Assembly (NCBI GenBank): GCA_025370055.1
Contig: CP073041.1
Location: 2,604,001-2,668,000 of the forward strand
From: Woronichinia naegeliana WA131
GTDB lineage: Bacteria > Cyanobacteriota > Cyanobacteriia > Cyanobacteriales > Microcystaceae
Direction: 5' to 3'
Length of the DNA: 64,000 nt
Positions within the stretch are counted from its first letter, which is position 1, and every line of letters starts with the position of its first letter. The translations under genes and the position numbers were made by a program. A model generated the notes under the pieces. It worked only from the letters and a program-made list of their open reading frames with translations, ran no database searches and was not told where the DNA came from. Shown piece by piece: positions 44,913 through 54,071 of the stretch.

Positions 44913-44931
44913 GGGCGCACGCAATGCGCCC
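44913..44931 (-). promoter_or_regulatory. Intercistronic hairpin between kdpA and kdpB
   Basis: Perfect 7-bp stem GGGCGCA / TGCGCCC with the loop CGCAA in the 76-bp gap. There is no T-run after it on the minus strand, so it may be an RNA-processing or stability element, or a dispersed repeat. Confidence 0.4.
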
Positions 44932-44947
44932 CTTCCAATGGAAAATT

Positions 44948-46624
44948 TTATTTCAAGGAGAATGCTTCAGCGATCGGGCCTAAAACTAAGACGGGAAAAA
45001 AAGTTAAAGCTCCTAAAATTAAAATCACGCCGGCGGTAATACTGGTAAATAAAATGGTGTCGGTTCGTAAGGTTCCTTTGGTTACAGGCACAGGCTGTTT
45101 ACGAGATAAATTGTCGGCTAGAAGTAATAAGGCCAGAAGGGGAACATATCGCCCTAAAAGTAAACTGAAACAGGTACTGAGATTCCACCAGAGGGTATTG
45201 TCTCCCAAGCCCTCAAAACCTGAGCCGTTGTTAGCCGAAGCCGACGCATATTCATAAACAACTTGGGAAAGACCATGAAAGCCTGGATTACTAATCCCCG
45301 CTAATTGTTCAGGAAAGGCTAGGGCGATCGCAGAGGGAATTAGGATAGCAATGGGGTGGATTAATAAGACCACACTAGCTAAAACGATTTCTGCTTTTTC
45401 AATCTTGCGACCTAAAAATTCTGGGGTTCTGCCCACCATTAATCCGGTTAAAAATACAGCTAAAATCAAGTAGATAAATAGATAAGCTGTTCCTGTGCCT
45501 TGACCGCCCCAAACAATCTGTAAAAAGAGATTAAATAGGGTGCTAAATCCGCCTGTGGGCATAAAGGAGTCGAGAAAACCGTTAACAGCCCCGCACATCG
45601 TCCCTGTTGTAGTTATAGCAAACAAAGCCGTCTGTGCCCAGCCAAAACGAACTTCTTTTCCTTCTAAATTAGCTTGAGATGAATTTAGCAGATTATTAAC
45701 CAATGGATTACCTTGATATTCTCCTACCGCAGTGATCCCAATTAAGACAATGAAAATACCGAAGACCATCCAAAAGATTAACCAGGCTTGACGCTTATTG
45801 TTAGCAAAAATTCCATAGGTATAGATGAGAGAGGTGGGAATACTGATCATGGCGATCGTTGCTAACAAATTAGAAAAAGGAGTAGGGTTTTCAAAAGGAT
45901 GGGCCGAATTACTGCCAAAAAATCCTCCCCCATTTTCTCCCAATTGCTTAATGATTTCAAAATGAGCGACTGGCCCTAAGGCAATAACTTGATTAGCTCC
46001 TTCTAAGGTGGTGATATTAACAGGATTTGACCAGGTTTCAGGGACTCCAGAAAAAATCAATAATAATGCACCTAGAATGGATAACGGAAGCAAAATTCGG
46101 GTAATAGACTGAAGCAAATCTTGATAAAAATTTCCCAAAGGTCTGCCTGTTAAACCACGAATAAAGGCAATGCCAACCGCTAAACCCGTTGCCGCCGAAG
46201 TAAACATTAAAAATCCTAAGGCAAAAACTTGGCTTGAGTAGGTTAAAGCTGTTTCTCCAGAGTAATGTTGTTGATCAGTATTGGTTAGGAAAGAAATGGT
46301 AGTATGTAGGGCCAGATCCCAACTAGGAGCCGATAATTGCGTGCCGTTAAAGGGAAGATAGTTTTGTAAAAGGAGAATTCCTAAAACTCCAATTCCCATA
46401 ACTAAATTACTATAGAGAATTGCTCTTCCATATTGCCAACCCGTCATTGCTTGTTGAGGCCGAACTTGAATCCAGTGATATAGTTGTTTTTCAATTGGCC
46501 CAAGCCAGGCATCAAGAAAGGTTTTTTCTTCTAAAAATACCCTAGCCATATAACGACCGAAAAAAGGCGTAATTGCCACGATAATCGTTAGGGTTAAAGC
46601 AATTTGTAAGAATCCTTGCCACAT
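44948..46624 (-). CDS. kdpA: Potassium-transporting ATPase subunit KdpA
   Basis: 558 residues from ATG 46624 ([20 protein letters not shown]); a GTG four codons upstream is also possible. Channel-like subunit: '[14 protein letters not shown]' and '[24 protein letters not shown]' are two of the four selectivity-filter/pore regions, '[19 protein letters not shown]' and '[14 protein letters not shown]' the other two. About ten membrane helices. First gene of kdpABFCD. A divergent histidine kinase gene starts about 230 bp away, so the shared upstream region 46625-46856 probably carries both promoters. Confidence 0.95.
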   Translation of the reverse strand: MWQGFLQIALTLTIIVAITPFFGRYMARVFLEEKTFLDAWLGPIEKQLYHWIQVRPQQAMTGWQYGRAILYSNLVMGIGVLGILLLQNYLPFNGTQLSAPSWDLALHTTISFLTNTDQQHYSGETALTYSSQVFALGFLMFTSAATGLAVGIAFIRGLTGRPLGNFYQDLLQSITRILLPLSILGALLLIFSGVPETWSNPVNITTLEGANQVIALGPVAHFEIIKQLGENGGGFFGSNSAHPFENPTPFSNLLATIAMISIPTSLIYTYGIFANNKRQAWLIFWMVFGIFIVLIGITAVGEYQGNPLVNNLLNSSQANLEGKEVRFGWAQTALFAITTTGTMCGAVNGFLDSFMPTGGFSTLFNLFLQIVWGGQGTGTAYLFIYLILAVFLTGLMVGRTPEFLGRKIEKAEIVLASVVLLIHPIAILIPSAIALAFPEQLAGISNPGFHGLSQVVYEYASASANNGSGFEGLGDNTLWWNLSTCFSLLLGRYVPLLALLLLADNLSRKQPVPVTKGTLRTDTILFTSITAGVILILGALTFFPVLVLGPIAEAFSLK

Positions 46625-46856
46625 AGATTGACACAAAGGATGGAATGACTGTGCTTATTCTAAGGGATTAGCTCAAGATTGACGCGATTAACCGGATATA
46701 AATTTTTGTTTGGTGGGTAATAGGAATCATGTTTAGACAATAAACGCTAATCTAAACAGACTCTAAACGCCTACAGCTAAACTCAAGGGTTAAACTGGTT
46801 GATTATCAGCATTTGTGCTGTTTAGTTATTCGTCATCACCCGTTAATTTGAGACTG

Positions 46857-47957
46857 ATGGTAAAATCTTGTTCTTTTACTTGGCGATCGCCGCTCTCTGA
46901 TACCAGTTTGATTGTGGGCTTGTTTTGCCTGGTTTTAGCCCTAGAATTTTCCACACCGCCCGATTATGTTTTTGGGTATCTTTATATCGGGCCAATTTTG
47001 TGGGTGAATGCCCGTTTAGGTCGGTTAGCTACCTTAAAAGCTACGGCGATCGCTGTCTTTTTAACCCTCTTAAATTTATGGCTACCCATGCGATCAATGG
47101 TCGAACCTTCAACGATCGCTGATCGCTTAATTGCTGTTTTATCACTAATCGTAACGGGTTGGCTCAGTGAACAAAATCGCCACTATCAGGAAGTGTTAGT
47201 CCAGAAACAAACGCAACTTCAATCCCAGGAACAATTAGTCAGCCTTCGAGAAGATTTTGCTTCTACCCTCACCCACGATCTTAAAACCCCTTTACTGGGG
47301 GCAATGGAAACCCTGAAAGCCTTTCAATCGGGTCAATTTGGCGAGGTAACAGCTACCCAACAGAAAGTATTAGCTACAATGGGGCGCAGTCATCAATCCA
47401 GTCTGCAATTACTGGAAACGCTGTTAGATGTCTATCGTAATGATACAGAAGGATTAAGGTTAAACCTGGCTCCAGTGGATTTAACGGCTTTAACAGAAGA
47501 AGTGACGAATAATTTAGCGGTGCTTGCTGCTGCCCATCAGGTTTATCTTAATGTGAATTATGGCGATTCAGATTTTCGTCAATCTCTTTGGGTTAAAGGG
47601 GATATGCTGCAACTCCAGCGTGTAGTCAATAATTTATTGATCAATGCCATTAATCATTCCCGACGCGGCGATCGCATTGAAATTCAACTGGCTTCCCAAT
47701 CCGCCTATCAACTGGTCAAAATTTTAGACAGTGGTTCTGGTATTCACCCCAATGAATTACCCTATCTATTTGAACGATTTTATCAGGGCAGTAGCGATCG
47801 CCAGGCAAAAGGAACGGGTTTAGGACTTTACCTGTGTCGTCAGATCATTGCCGCCCATCACGGTAAAATTTGGGCAGAGAATCGTCATCCCACTGGAGCT
47901 ATTTTTGCCTTTAAATTACCTGTTTATCCTAACGCAGATCATACTGTCTATCCCTAA
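46857..47957 (+). CDS. Membrane sensor histidine kinase
   Basis: About 366 residues from ATG 46857 (a GTG at 46815 would add 14). Three or four N-terminal membrane helices ('TSLIVGLFCLVLALEFS', 'YLYIGPILWVNARLG', 'AIAVFLTLLNLWLP'), then a coiled linker and the kinase core: H-box 'STLTHDLKTPLLGAME' (His near 140), N-box 'VVNNLLINAINHSRRGDRIE', G1 'ILDSGSGIHPNEL', F-box 'LFERFYQGS', G2 'GTGLGLYLCRQIIAAHHG'. Divergent from kdpA and followed on the same strand by a DsrE-like gene and a response regulator. It could supply the kinase function missing from the short KdpD; this is inference. Confidence 0.85.
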   Translation: MVKSCSFTWRSPLSDTSLIVGLFCLVLALEFSTPPDYVFGYLYIGPILWVNARLGRLATLKATAIAVFLTLLNLWLPMRSMVEPSTIADRLIAVLSLIVTGWLSEQNRHYQEVLVQKQTQLQSQEQLVSLREDFASTLTHDLKTPLLGAMETLKAFQSGQFGEVTATQQKVLATMGRSHQSSLQLLETLLDVYRNDTEGLRLNLAPVDLTALTEEVTNNLAVLAAAHQVYLNVNYGDSDFRQSLWVKGDMLQLQRVVNNLLINAINHSRRGDRIEIQLASQSAYQLVKILDSGSGIHPNELPYLFERFYQGSSDRQAKGTGLGLYLCRQIIAAHHGKIWAENRHPTGAIFAFKLPVYPNADHTVYP

Positions 47958-48108
47958 ACTGCTCTACCTGAAGTAAACTGTCAGTGATTAATCCATTCAG
48001 TCTCTACATAAAAATTAATAATTATGACAGTATGTCATACTAGAAACAGAATAAGATTTCAGAGTAAAATGCCAATTCATTAACTCATGGTAGCTTGAAT
48101 ATACTCTG

Positions 48109-48528
48109 ATGAAACGATCTCATTTGATTGCATTTTTATTTGTTCTTACAACAACTTGTTTAGGAGTCCCCGTTTTAGCGGGAAATAATGATCCGCTATT
48201 TGTCAATATGACAACGGATCAAGACCATCGCAGTACAATGGCTCTCGGTTTCTCTAAGGCTCAATTTGAGCGAGGGCATCCTGTTACCATTTTTCTCAAT
48301 GATAAGGGGGTTCTAGTTGCTTCCAAAAACAATGCAGATCAGTTCAAGGAACAGCAAGCTATTTTGCTGACAATTATTAAAAAAGGAGGATTGGTAATCG
48401 CTTGTCCTTCTTGTATGAAAAAATATGGTGTTACCTCATCAGATCTTCTGGATGGCATTAAGGTCGGAACGCCAGAACTAACAGGAGAAGCTCTTTTTCA
48501 AGATAATACAAAAACTTTGTCTTGGTAG
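48109..48528 (+). CDS. Exported DsrE-like protein
   Basis: 139 residues with a signal peptide (MKRSHLIAFLFVLTTTCLGV, cleavage after 'PVLAG' likely). The mature part 'PLFVNMTTDQDHRSTMALGFSKAQFERGHPVTIFLNDKGVLVA' and 'IIKKGGLVIACPSCMKKYGVTSSDLLDGIKV' follow the DsrE/DsrF-like fold, including a conserved-type cysteine pair C-x-x-C ('CPSC'). Related periplasmic proteins bind or carry sulfur or act in redox sensing. It lies between the histidine kinase and the response regulator, 151 bp and 71 bp from them; whether it takes part in signalling is unknown. Confidence 0.7.
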   Translation: MKRSHLIAFLFVLTTTCLGVPVLAGNNDPLFVNMTTDQDHRSTMALGFSKAQFERGHPVTIFLNDKGVLVASKNNADQFKEQQAILLTIIKKGGLVIACPSCMKKYGVTSSDLLDGIKVGTPELTGEALFQDNTKTLSW

Positions 48529-48599
48529 GTAATTGAAGAGCTTTTTTTGAGATAACTTGATCTGGACATAAAATCTGAGCATAAAAGTAGAATTGAATA

Positions 48600-49274
48600 A
48601 TGCCAAATTCCATCCGCCTGCTTTTAGTAGAAGATGATGAACTTTTTCGTTTAGGATTAGTGGTGCGTCTCCAACAGGAACCAACCCTTAAAATTGTGGC
48701 TGAAGCTGAGGATGGAGAAACGGCTGTTGATTTGGCTAATCGTCATCCCTTAGATTTAGTGCTATTAGATGTGGGCTTACCTCGTATGAGTGGCTTAGAA
48801 GCCTGTCGCCAGATCAAACTTCAGCAACCCAATCTTCCTATTTTAGCTCTTACTTCCCGCTCAGACTCAACCTTGATTAGTCGTCTTATTGAAACCGGAA
48901 TCCAGGGTTTTTGTTTAAAAGGAATTGATGCCCAAACCCTAATCTTGGCGATTCGTTCGGTTGTGGCCGGTGCTTCTTGGTGGGATTCCCAAGCAACTAA
49001 GGAAATCCGTACCGCTTTTACTCCTGGGATCGCCGATTCATCCTCCCAGATCAAGCATTCTCTTTTAACAGAACGAGAACAAGAAATTTTAACCCTAATG
49101 GCCGCTGGAAATAGCAATCAAGACATTGCCGATCGCCTTTATATTGCCCCAGGAACAGTTCGGGTTCATGTTCATGCCATTGTCAATAAATTAGGAGTCC
49201 GCGATCGCACTCAAGCCATTTTATTGTGGCAGAGCAAGACTGTAGATTCCACACTCAAAACCATTTGGCCCTAA
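48600..49274 (+). CDS. NarL/LuxR-type response regulator
   Basis: 224 residues. Receiver domain 1-125 with acidic pocket E11-D12, phospho-acceptor Asp57 ('DLVLLDVGLPRMSG'), 'LALTSRSD' and Lys in 'GFCLKGI'. C-terminal LuxR-type helix-turn-helix: 'LLTEREQEILTLMAAGNSNQ DIADRLYIAPGTVRVHVHAI' region with the usual end 'VRDRTQAILLWQS'. DNA-binding transcription factor that is probably phosphorylated by the kinase encoded at 46857. Targets unknown; the divergent kdp operon is a natural candidate. Confidence 0.9.
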   Translation: MPNSIRLLLVEDDELFRLGLVVRLQQEPTLKIVAEAEDGETAVDLANRHPLDLVLLDVGLPRMSGLEACRQIKLQQPNLPILALTSRSDSTLISRLIETGIQGFCLKGIDAQTLILAIRSVVAGASWWDSQATKEIRTAFTPGIADSSSQIKHSLLTEREQEILTLMAAGNSNQDIADRLYIAPGTVRVHVHAIVNKLGVRDRTQAILLWQSKTVDSTLKTIWP

Positions 49275-49783
49275 TCCCCACAAAAGCTAATTTCCTTTCG
49301 GCTAAACTGTTGGGCGATCGCGATCAATTCCTGGGTAAAGGTTCCGTAACCCTGGGGACAAGTTTTTTTGAGTATCATCAAATCAATTTGAACAGCCAAA
49401 TTCCACTTAATTTGATGAATCCTAAGATTACGATTGTTCTCTTGGGACAGATAATTTGATTCATTAATCGCTTTTTCCCCATATTCCGTACCAATTAGAA
49501 GAAAATAAATAATTTAAAATTTACACGCTATATGCAGGCATCATTAGCCATCACAACACTAGATATAGACGGAGAAGGAAAGACTATCGTAGTGCGTTTA
49601 TCAGTGCTTTTGTGCTGCATAAAGAGGCGTACTTTTGTTGATCAGTAGATTGTGATTCCTGAAACCTTTGTGGGGAAGCACTTCTGCTAATCTAGACTTG
49701 TTCGTATTAATTAAAATTCTTGTTGCCAAGTACGGAATGTGGGTTTTAAGCAAGGATGAAATCATAAGAATGCTTATACAGCT
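49275..49783. other. Gene-poor stretch
   Basis: On the minus strand 49276-49500 is open (GTEYGEKAINESNYLSQENN...'CPQGYGTFTQELIAIAQQFS') but lacks a start and I recognise no family; it may be the 3' relic of a gene. Between 49510 and 49783 nothing is recognisable. The homology of the Rep relic begins at about 49784. Confidence 0.35.
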
Positions 49784-50100
49784 CAGAAAAATCCAACGTC
49801 CATCAGGGTAATCGGCAACCACTTTAGGCAAATTCTCATAGGCTTTTGCCTTCCAACGGAGCGATCGTCGTCACTGACAGATAGGGCAATGCCGAACCCG
49901 ACAGAACTTAGCAGAAGCCAACTTTAACCTCTGTTGACCCGTCTTCTTATCAGGAACCAGTTTGAATTCTAGTAACTGAGAACAAAGCGAAACCCTCTCA
50001 GCGTGAGAGTCCATTCCCCCTTGTTTGTAATAGTCGCTTACGATGTCAGCGTTCTTCCGATGCTTGTCCCAAGGTTTATCTTTTTCGGATAAGGATTCTA
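49784..50100 (-). pseudogene. Relic of a rolling-circle plasmid Rep gene
   Basis: The minus strand reads LSEKDKPWDKHRKNADIVSD, then YYKQGGMDSHAERVSLCSQL, 'LASAKFCRVRHCPICQ', an in-frame TGA (49871-49873), 'RRSLRWKAKAYENLPKVVAD' and 'YPDGRWIF'. 'W-D-x-H-R', 'K.A.A.FCRVRHCP.CQWRRS..W.A.AY..LP' and 'P..RWIFL' are features of the Rep proteins of small cyanobacterial plasmids (pCA2.4/pMA1-like). Both ends are truncated and the TGA replaces the expected Trp. It is a fossil of plasmid integration. Confidence 0.6.
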
Positions 50101-50274
50101 GCGAAGAATTCGATCAACGTTATCCCTTAATGATTCAAGATGCAATCCAAGAATATTTAATTGCTTTACAGGATCGGTTACAAGGGATAAATATTGAAAC
50201 ATTTCGGAAATTTTTATGAACAATTTGAGATTTTCAACGGCGATCGCAGGGGTCAATGTCGAGATTTATATTTG

Positions 50275-50470
50275 CCGCGATCGTGTTCTGGGTTGAGACT
50301 ATAGTTTTGTAGTTTATTAAGATTAATAAAGGCAGAGTTAATATTAGGTAATCTCATGCAATTGTAACAGCAAGATTTGAGGGCTAAAAGTACAAATTAG
50401 GGGACGCGGAGCATTCGGTCTTCGATTTCTTGCCAGACGGAAGGGGAAATATTAACAGCAACTTTTTTGC
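50275..50470. repeat. Direct repeat, left copy (with 56075-56275)
   Basis: About 195 bp are repeated at 56075-56275 with roughly 85-90 percent identity by eye, starting at 'CGCGATCG' and running through 'gagcattcggtctt' and 'tttcttgccagacgg'. It contains the 3' end of the NACHT-tail gene (stop at 50397). Confidence 0.75.
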
Positions 50471-50909
50471 AGTCAAGAATAAGACGATTAATATGAAAAT
50501 AATGATTGTCTATTTCTTCAAATTCTGCGTTAGATAAATTGAGTAATTCAGGGGTTAAAGCAAAGGCTATATTCCAAATTTTAAATAATTTATCGACAAA
50601 TTTTTGGTGTTCTTTTCTATTTATGTCTATGTGATTCTTAGGAATAAGTTGTTCTAAATCTTCTAAATCAGCGATCAATTGGGCAATATTAACCCTAGAA
50701 AAAATTTGATCCTGAGCAAATAAGTTGGCTAATTCAATAAAAATTTTTCTAACCTTGACGATGTGGTTGATGTAGGCGAAGGCGAAGGCGTTGACGATGG
50801 CGATGCCGATGTCGTTAGCAATGTGGTTGGCGATGTGGTTGGCGTTGGTGTTGACGTTGGCGAGGGCGATCGCGTATTCCTGATTTGACTCTTTTTCTGT
50901 ATTGTTCAC
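50397..50909 (-). pseudogene. C-terminal part of a NACHT-type NTPase
   Basis: 170 codons from a GTG at 50909. The N-terminal part is a low-complexity alternation (ALANVNTNANHIANHIANDI), the rest 'VRKIFIELANLFAQDQIFSRVNIAQLIADLEDLEQLIPK', 'NIAFALTPELLNLSNAEFEEIDNHYFHINRLILDCKKVAVNISPSVWQEIEDRMLRVP' (quoted in parts). This is the end of long cyanobacterial NACHT-domain proteins, where an alternating Ala/Asx stretch joins the repeats to this C-terminal helical domain. The NACHT ATPase is absent, so I read it as a 5'-truncated gene; an independent small protein is possible. Confidence 0.55.
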
Positions 50910-51472
50910 GGGAGCTTGAATTAGTGGCGATCGTATTGTTTACTTAAGGAAGTATGGTACGATCGCCTTTAAAATTGAGAGGCGATCTGTCAGTTGTGTT
51001 CCTTAACGACAACACCCTTGATTGACATCAAGACTATTTCTGGTATGACTATCTGTCTTGTTATCCAGAAAGTTTCTATCTATCATTGAAGAATATACGG
51101 AATTTTTCTGGATATTCTTCTCTACAAGGGGATAATACAGAAATTTTCTCTTTTTTGCTCTCTAGAGATTGACTATACGGAAAATGTCGGTATAATCAAT
51201 GGTTAGACTAAACCGATACGCTCGACAAGGTTGTATTTGTCTATTTTTAGCTGAGATTAGGCACTCAATCATTTCATGGAGTTCTCTAAAATGTACGAAT
51301 CGTTGTGTAACCCCTAGAATAATGGAAGATGGCTATAGAGGTGTGCAGTCATATGAGAACTCCTGATAATAGGCTGTAATCGAGTCTAGAAAAGGCTTTA
51401 TCTGTATCTAACTTAAGAATATACCACTATATATTTTTTAACTTTTATTTAAACGAATAAAATTCTATAATT
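50910..51472. other. Upstream region of the lasso cluster
   Basis: No gene. A 35-bp repeat 'tcgtattgtttacttaagga' is at about 50928-50963 (second copy 55243-55280). AT-rich sequence with two imperfect repeats 'tatacggaa.ttttctg/atgtcgg' at 51090-51200. The promoter of the lasso operon should lie in 51180-51470, but I cannot place -10/-35 elements with confidence. Confidence 0.4.
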
Positions 51473-52237
51473 ATGGAAATAAAATTAACCACAAAAAAAA
51501 AGGAAAATTTATCATTATCCTCGGATGCTATATGGATTAGACTTGAAGATGGATCTTCCCGAATGATTCATCTTCAGGGAGATTGTCTTTATTTAAGTCC
51601 ATCTGCTACTTCAGATTTAGAAAATTGTATTATCAAGAAAAGCAATAGCAATAAAAACTCGTCAGTTAATATTGTAAAAAAATTAGCTTCTTACAGAATG
51701 CTAGATATTAATTCTAAAAGATTTTTTACCTTAAACAAAATAATTAAATATTTTAAAATACAATTTATTTATTGTGTTGTTTACATAATAGGATTATGTA
51801 ATTTTATTACTAGCATTAATTTTAAAATAAAAATACTTTTAATGTTTTCATTTATGTTTTATCAAGTATTTGGTATTTCTATAACAATCGAAGCTTGGCA
51901 AAAATATTTTGGAAAATTTATTGAATCAAAATCAAAAATAAATAAATGTTATACAGTTATTGAGTTAAGTAATCTGGTTATAAATTGTGTCAGTAATTTT
52001 ATATTTCCTTTAGCCTGTAAAGAACGTGCATTAGTCACATTTGCTCTTTGTCAACAATATGGATATAATGTATCATTATTTCTTGGAGTACAATTATTTC
52101 CATTTTCTGGTCATTGTTGGGTACAGCATGATGACATTATTTTAAGCGATGAACCAGAACGATGTAAATCTTTTATGCCTGTTAGATCCTATGATAATAG
52201 TAAAATAAATTTTTATTATGAAAATGGAGTTGTATGA
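51473..52237 (+). CDS. Lasso-peptide maturation B protein (transglutaminase-like leader peptidase)
   Basis: 254 residues. The C-terminal third has the cysteine-protease pattern of lasso B2 (McjB C-terminal) proteins: Cys182 in 'PLACKERALVTFALCQQYGYNVSLFLGVQLFPF' (quoted in part: ACKERALVTF), His214 in 'FSGHCWVQHDDIILSDEPER' and Asp220/221. This domain removes the leader peptide. Residues 15-85 ('DAIWIRLEDGSSRMIHLQGD') may be a RiPP-recognition (PqqD-like) domain that binds the leader; this is less clear. Residues about 97-135 are hydrophobic. Strongly AT-rich compared with the flanks. The asparagine-synthetase-like C gene follows after 3 bp, so the two are co-transcribed. Confidence 0.8.
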   Translation: MEIKLTTKKKENLSLSSDAIWIRLEDGSSRMIHLQGDCLYLSPSATSDLENCIIKKSNSNKNSSVNIVKKLASYRMLDINSKRFFTLNKIIKYFKIQFIYCVVYIIGLCNFITSINFKIKILLMFSFMFYQVFGISITIEAWQKYFGKFIESKSKINKCYTVIELSNLVINCVSNFIFPLACKERALVTFALCQQYGYNVSLFLGVQLFPFSGHCWVQHDDIILSDEPERCKSFMPVRSYDNSKINFYYENGVV

Positions 52238-52240
52238 TCT

Positions 52241-54064
52241 ATGTACAATGGATTTCATGTTATTTCAACAGAAAAAAATGTAGATATTTTTATACATGGA
52301 AAAGATAAAGTTTTACAAGATACTAATATTTCCTTCTTTAAAAATAATAATATAGTAATTTGCACCATAGGTCGATTATATGTGGAAGATAATAAAATTA
52401 GTCAGATTAATGCATCAAAATATATATATATTGTTTACGAAAAATCTGGAATTGATGGCTTGATAAAAATTCAGGGTGACTTTGCATTTGCCTTGATTAA
52501 TCAGCAATCCATTTCAATTACTGCTATGAGAGATATAATTGGTGGTTATCCCTTATATTGGTATACCAATGGAGAACAAATAATTCTCACCACCAATCTT
52601 TCTGTGATTCTTCGCAAATTTGGCAAGCAAAGGGTTAATAATGAGTATATTGCAGACTTTCTAAGCCTACCTCATTGCGGTTTTGCTGAAGTTCCAACAG
52701 ACAAAACAATTTTTGAAAATGTGAATAGAATACTTCCTAATCAGATATTTCGTAGTCACAAAAAGAATATTGAAATTATCAAAAAACCGTCACCATTTTC
52801 TGATTTTGTTATGCAAGATATCCCTTCAAAAGGAGCATTAGAAAGTGGTTCTTATATTTATAAATTAGGTGAAGAAGTAACAGAAATCCTCACCAATTCG
52901 ATAAAACTACGAGCATTTGGAATAACGGCTTCTCATTTATCGGGAGGCTACGATTCCACAGGAATAAGTTTATTATCTAGAAAAATCCTTAAAACAAATA
53001 TCTTGACTATTTCACAAGTTTATCCTTTTTTTCAAGGACTAAAAAGGGAAATTGAGTTCATTAACTCAGTTTTTGAAGAATATCAAGATATATTTTCTTA
53101 TTGTTACCTTTTAGCGGATAAGTTTAAAGACTTTTCAAATCTAGACTCTACACCAATACTGGAAGAACCAAGTCCATGTATAACTTCATGGAAAATCAGG
53201 GAAGTAACCCTAAAACTTTTGCAAAGCAATAATATTAATACTTTATTTATGGGAATTGGAGGGGATGAACTTTTTAATGTTATGTCAACTTCTTATATCG
53301 AATCACTACTAGCCGAAAAAAAGATATCTTTTGCTTGGGCAGAAGCTAAAAAATTTGGGTTATTAAAAGCTAGAACGGGATTATTGATTTTTTTAGAATC
53401 ATTATCTTTATTTTTAAGTAGTCGCTCTAGACTTTGGCATCAATTATTATTAACTCCTATTCCGTGGCTGAACAAAGAATTTGCTGAAACCTATTCAATT
53501 AGTTTGAGATGCTATCGTATGCTTAAAGTAAATTATTGGTCAAGCGATTCAAATCAACAGTACCGTATATTAAATACTTTCGTTGGCCAAGCAGGTCATG
53601 TCTTACGTTGGAAGTTCGCTCAGTCTGGCAGTACCCATGTCACTTTTCCCTTTTTAGATCTGAACTTGATTCGTTATTCAATGACAATACCAGATTACTT
53701 TAGAGTTAATAGAGGACAAGAAAAACCAATTCTAGCAGCAGCATTTAAAGATATTTTGCCAAAGAAGATTATTAATAGACGAACAAGAGGTAGCTTTCTA
53801 GAATTAGTACTTCGAGGAATCAATGAGAATTATGAATTAATAAAAACCATTATACTCGATAGTGATAGTCATAATTTTATTAGCCCATCCAAGATGGTAC
53901 AATATTTAGACAATATTTATCATGGAAAAACAGTTTCCATGGATTTAATTGATAAATTTTGCTTGACGTTGGCTATCCTTATTTGGTATGATAGAACAAG
54001 CGTTATGTACTCTGAGGCTCTATCTCAAGTAGATTTTCTTGTTTTCCCCAATTCACTGGAGTAA
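52241..54064 (+). CDS. Lasso-peptide cyclase C protein (asparagine-synthetase-like)
   Basis: 607 residues. N-terminal ~180 residues resemble a glutamine-amidotransferase fold without the N-terminal Cys ('MYNGFHVIS', 'GDFAFALINQQSISITAMRDIIGGYPLYWY'), as in McjC. The ATP-binding asparagine-synthetase domain has the PP-loop 'HLSGGYDSTGISLL' (S234-T240), 'FMGIGGDELFNVM', and 'THVTFPFLDLNLIRYSMTIP', then 'PKKIINRRTRGSFLEL'. In lasso-peptide pathways this protein activates an Asp or Glu side chain by adenylation and closes the ring to the core's first residue. It ends 7 bp before the precursor candidate. Confidence 0.85.
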   Translation: MYNGFHVISTEKNVDIFIHGKDKVLQDTNISFFKNNNIVICTIGRLYVEDNKISQINASKYIYIVYEKSGIDGLIKIQGDFAFALINQQSISITAMRDIIGGYPLYWYTNGEQIILTTNLSVILRKFGKQRVNNEYIADFLSLPHCGFAEVPTDKTIFENVNRILPNQIFRSHKKNIEIIKKPSPFSDFVMQDIPSKGALESGSYIYKLGEEVTEILTNSIKLRAFGITASHLSGGYDSTGISLLSRKILKTNILTISQVYPFFQGLKREIEFINSVFEEYQDIFSYCYLLADKFKDFSNLDSTPILEEPSPCITSWKIREVTLKLLQSNNINTLFMGIGGDELFNVMSTSYIESLLAEKKISFAWAEAKKFGLLKARTGLLIFLESLSLFLSSRSRLWHQLLLTPIPWLNKEFAETYSISLRCYRMLKVNYWSSDSNQQYRILNTFVGQAGHVLRWKFAQSGSTHVTFPFLDLNLIRYSMTIPDYFRVNRGQEKPILAAAFKDILPKKIINRRTRGSFLELVLRGINENYELIKTIILDSDSHNFISPSKMVQYLDNIYHGKTVSMDLIDKFCLTLAILIWYDRTSVMYSEALSQVDFLVFPNSLE

Positions 54065-54071
54065 ATGTAAA

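Noticed and set aside
49601-49831. 76-codon minus-strand frame starting MPKVVADYPDGRW
   Set aside because: Only its first dozen codons are coding-like, and they belong to the Rep relic; the start is internal.
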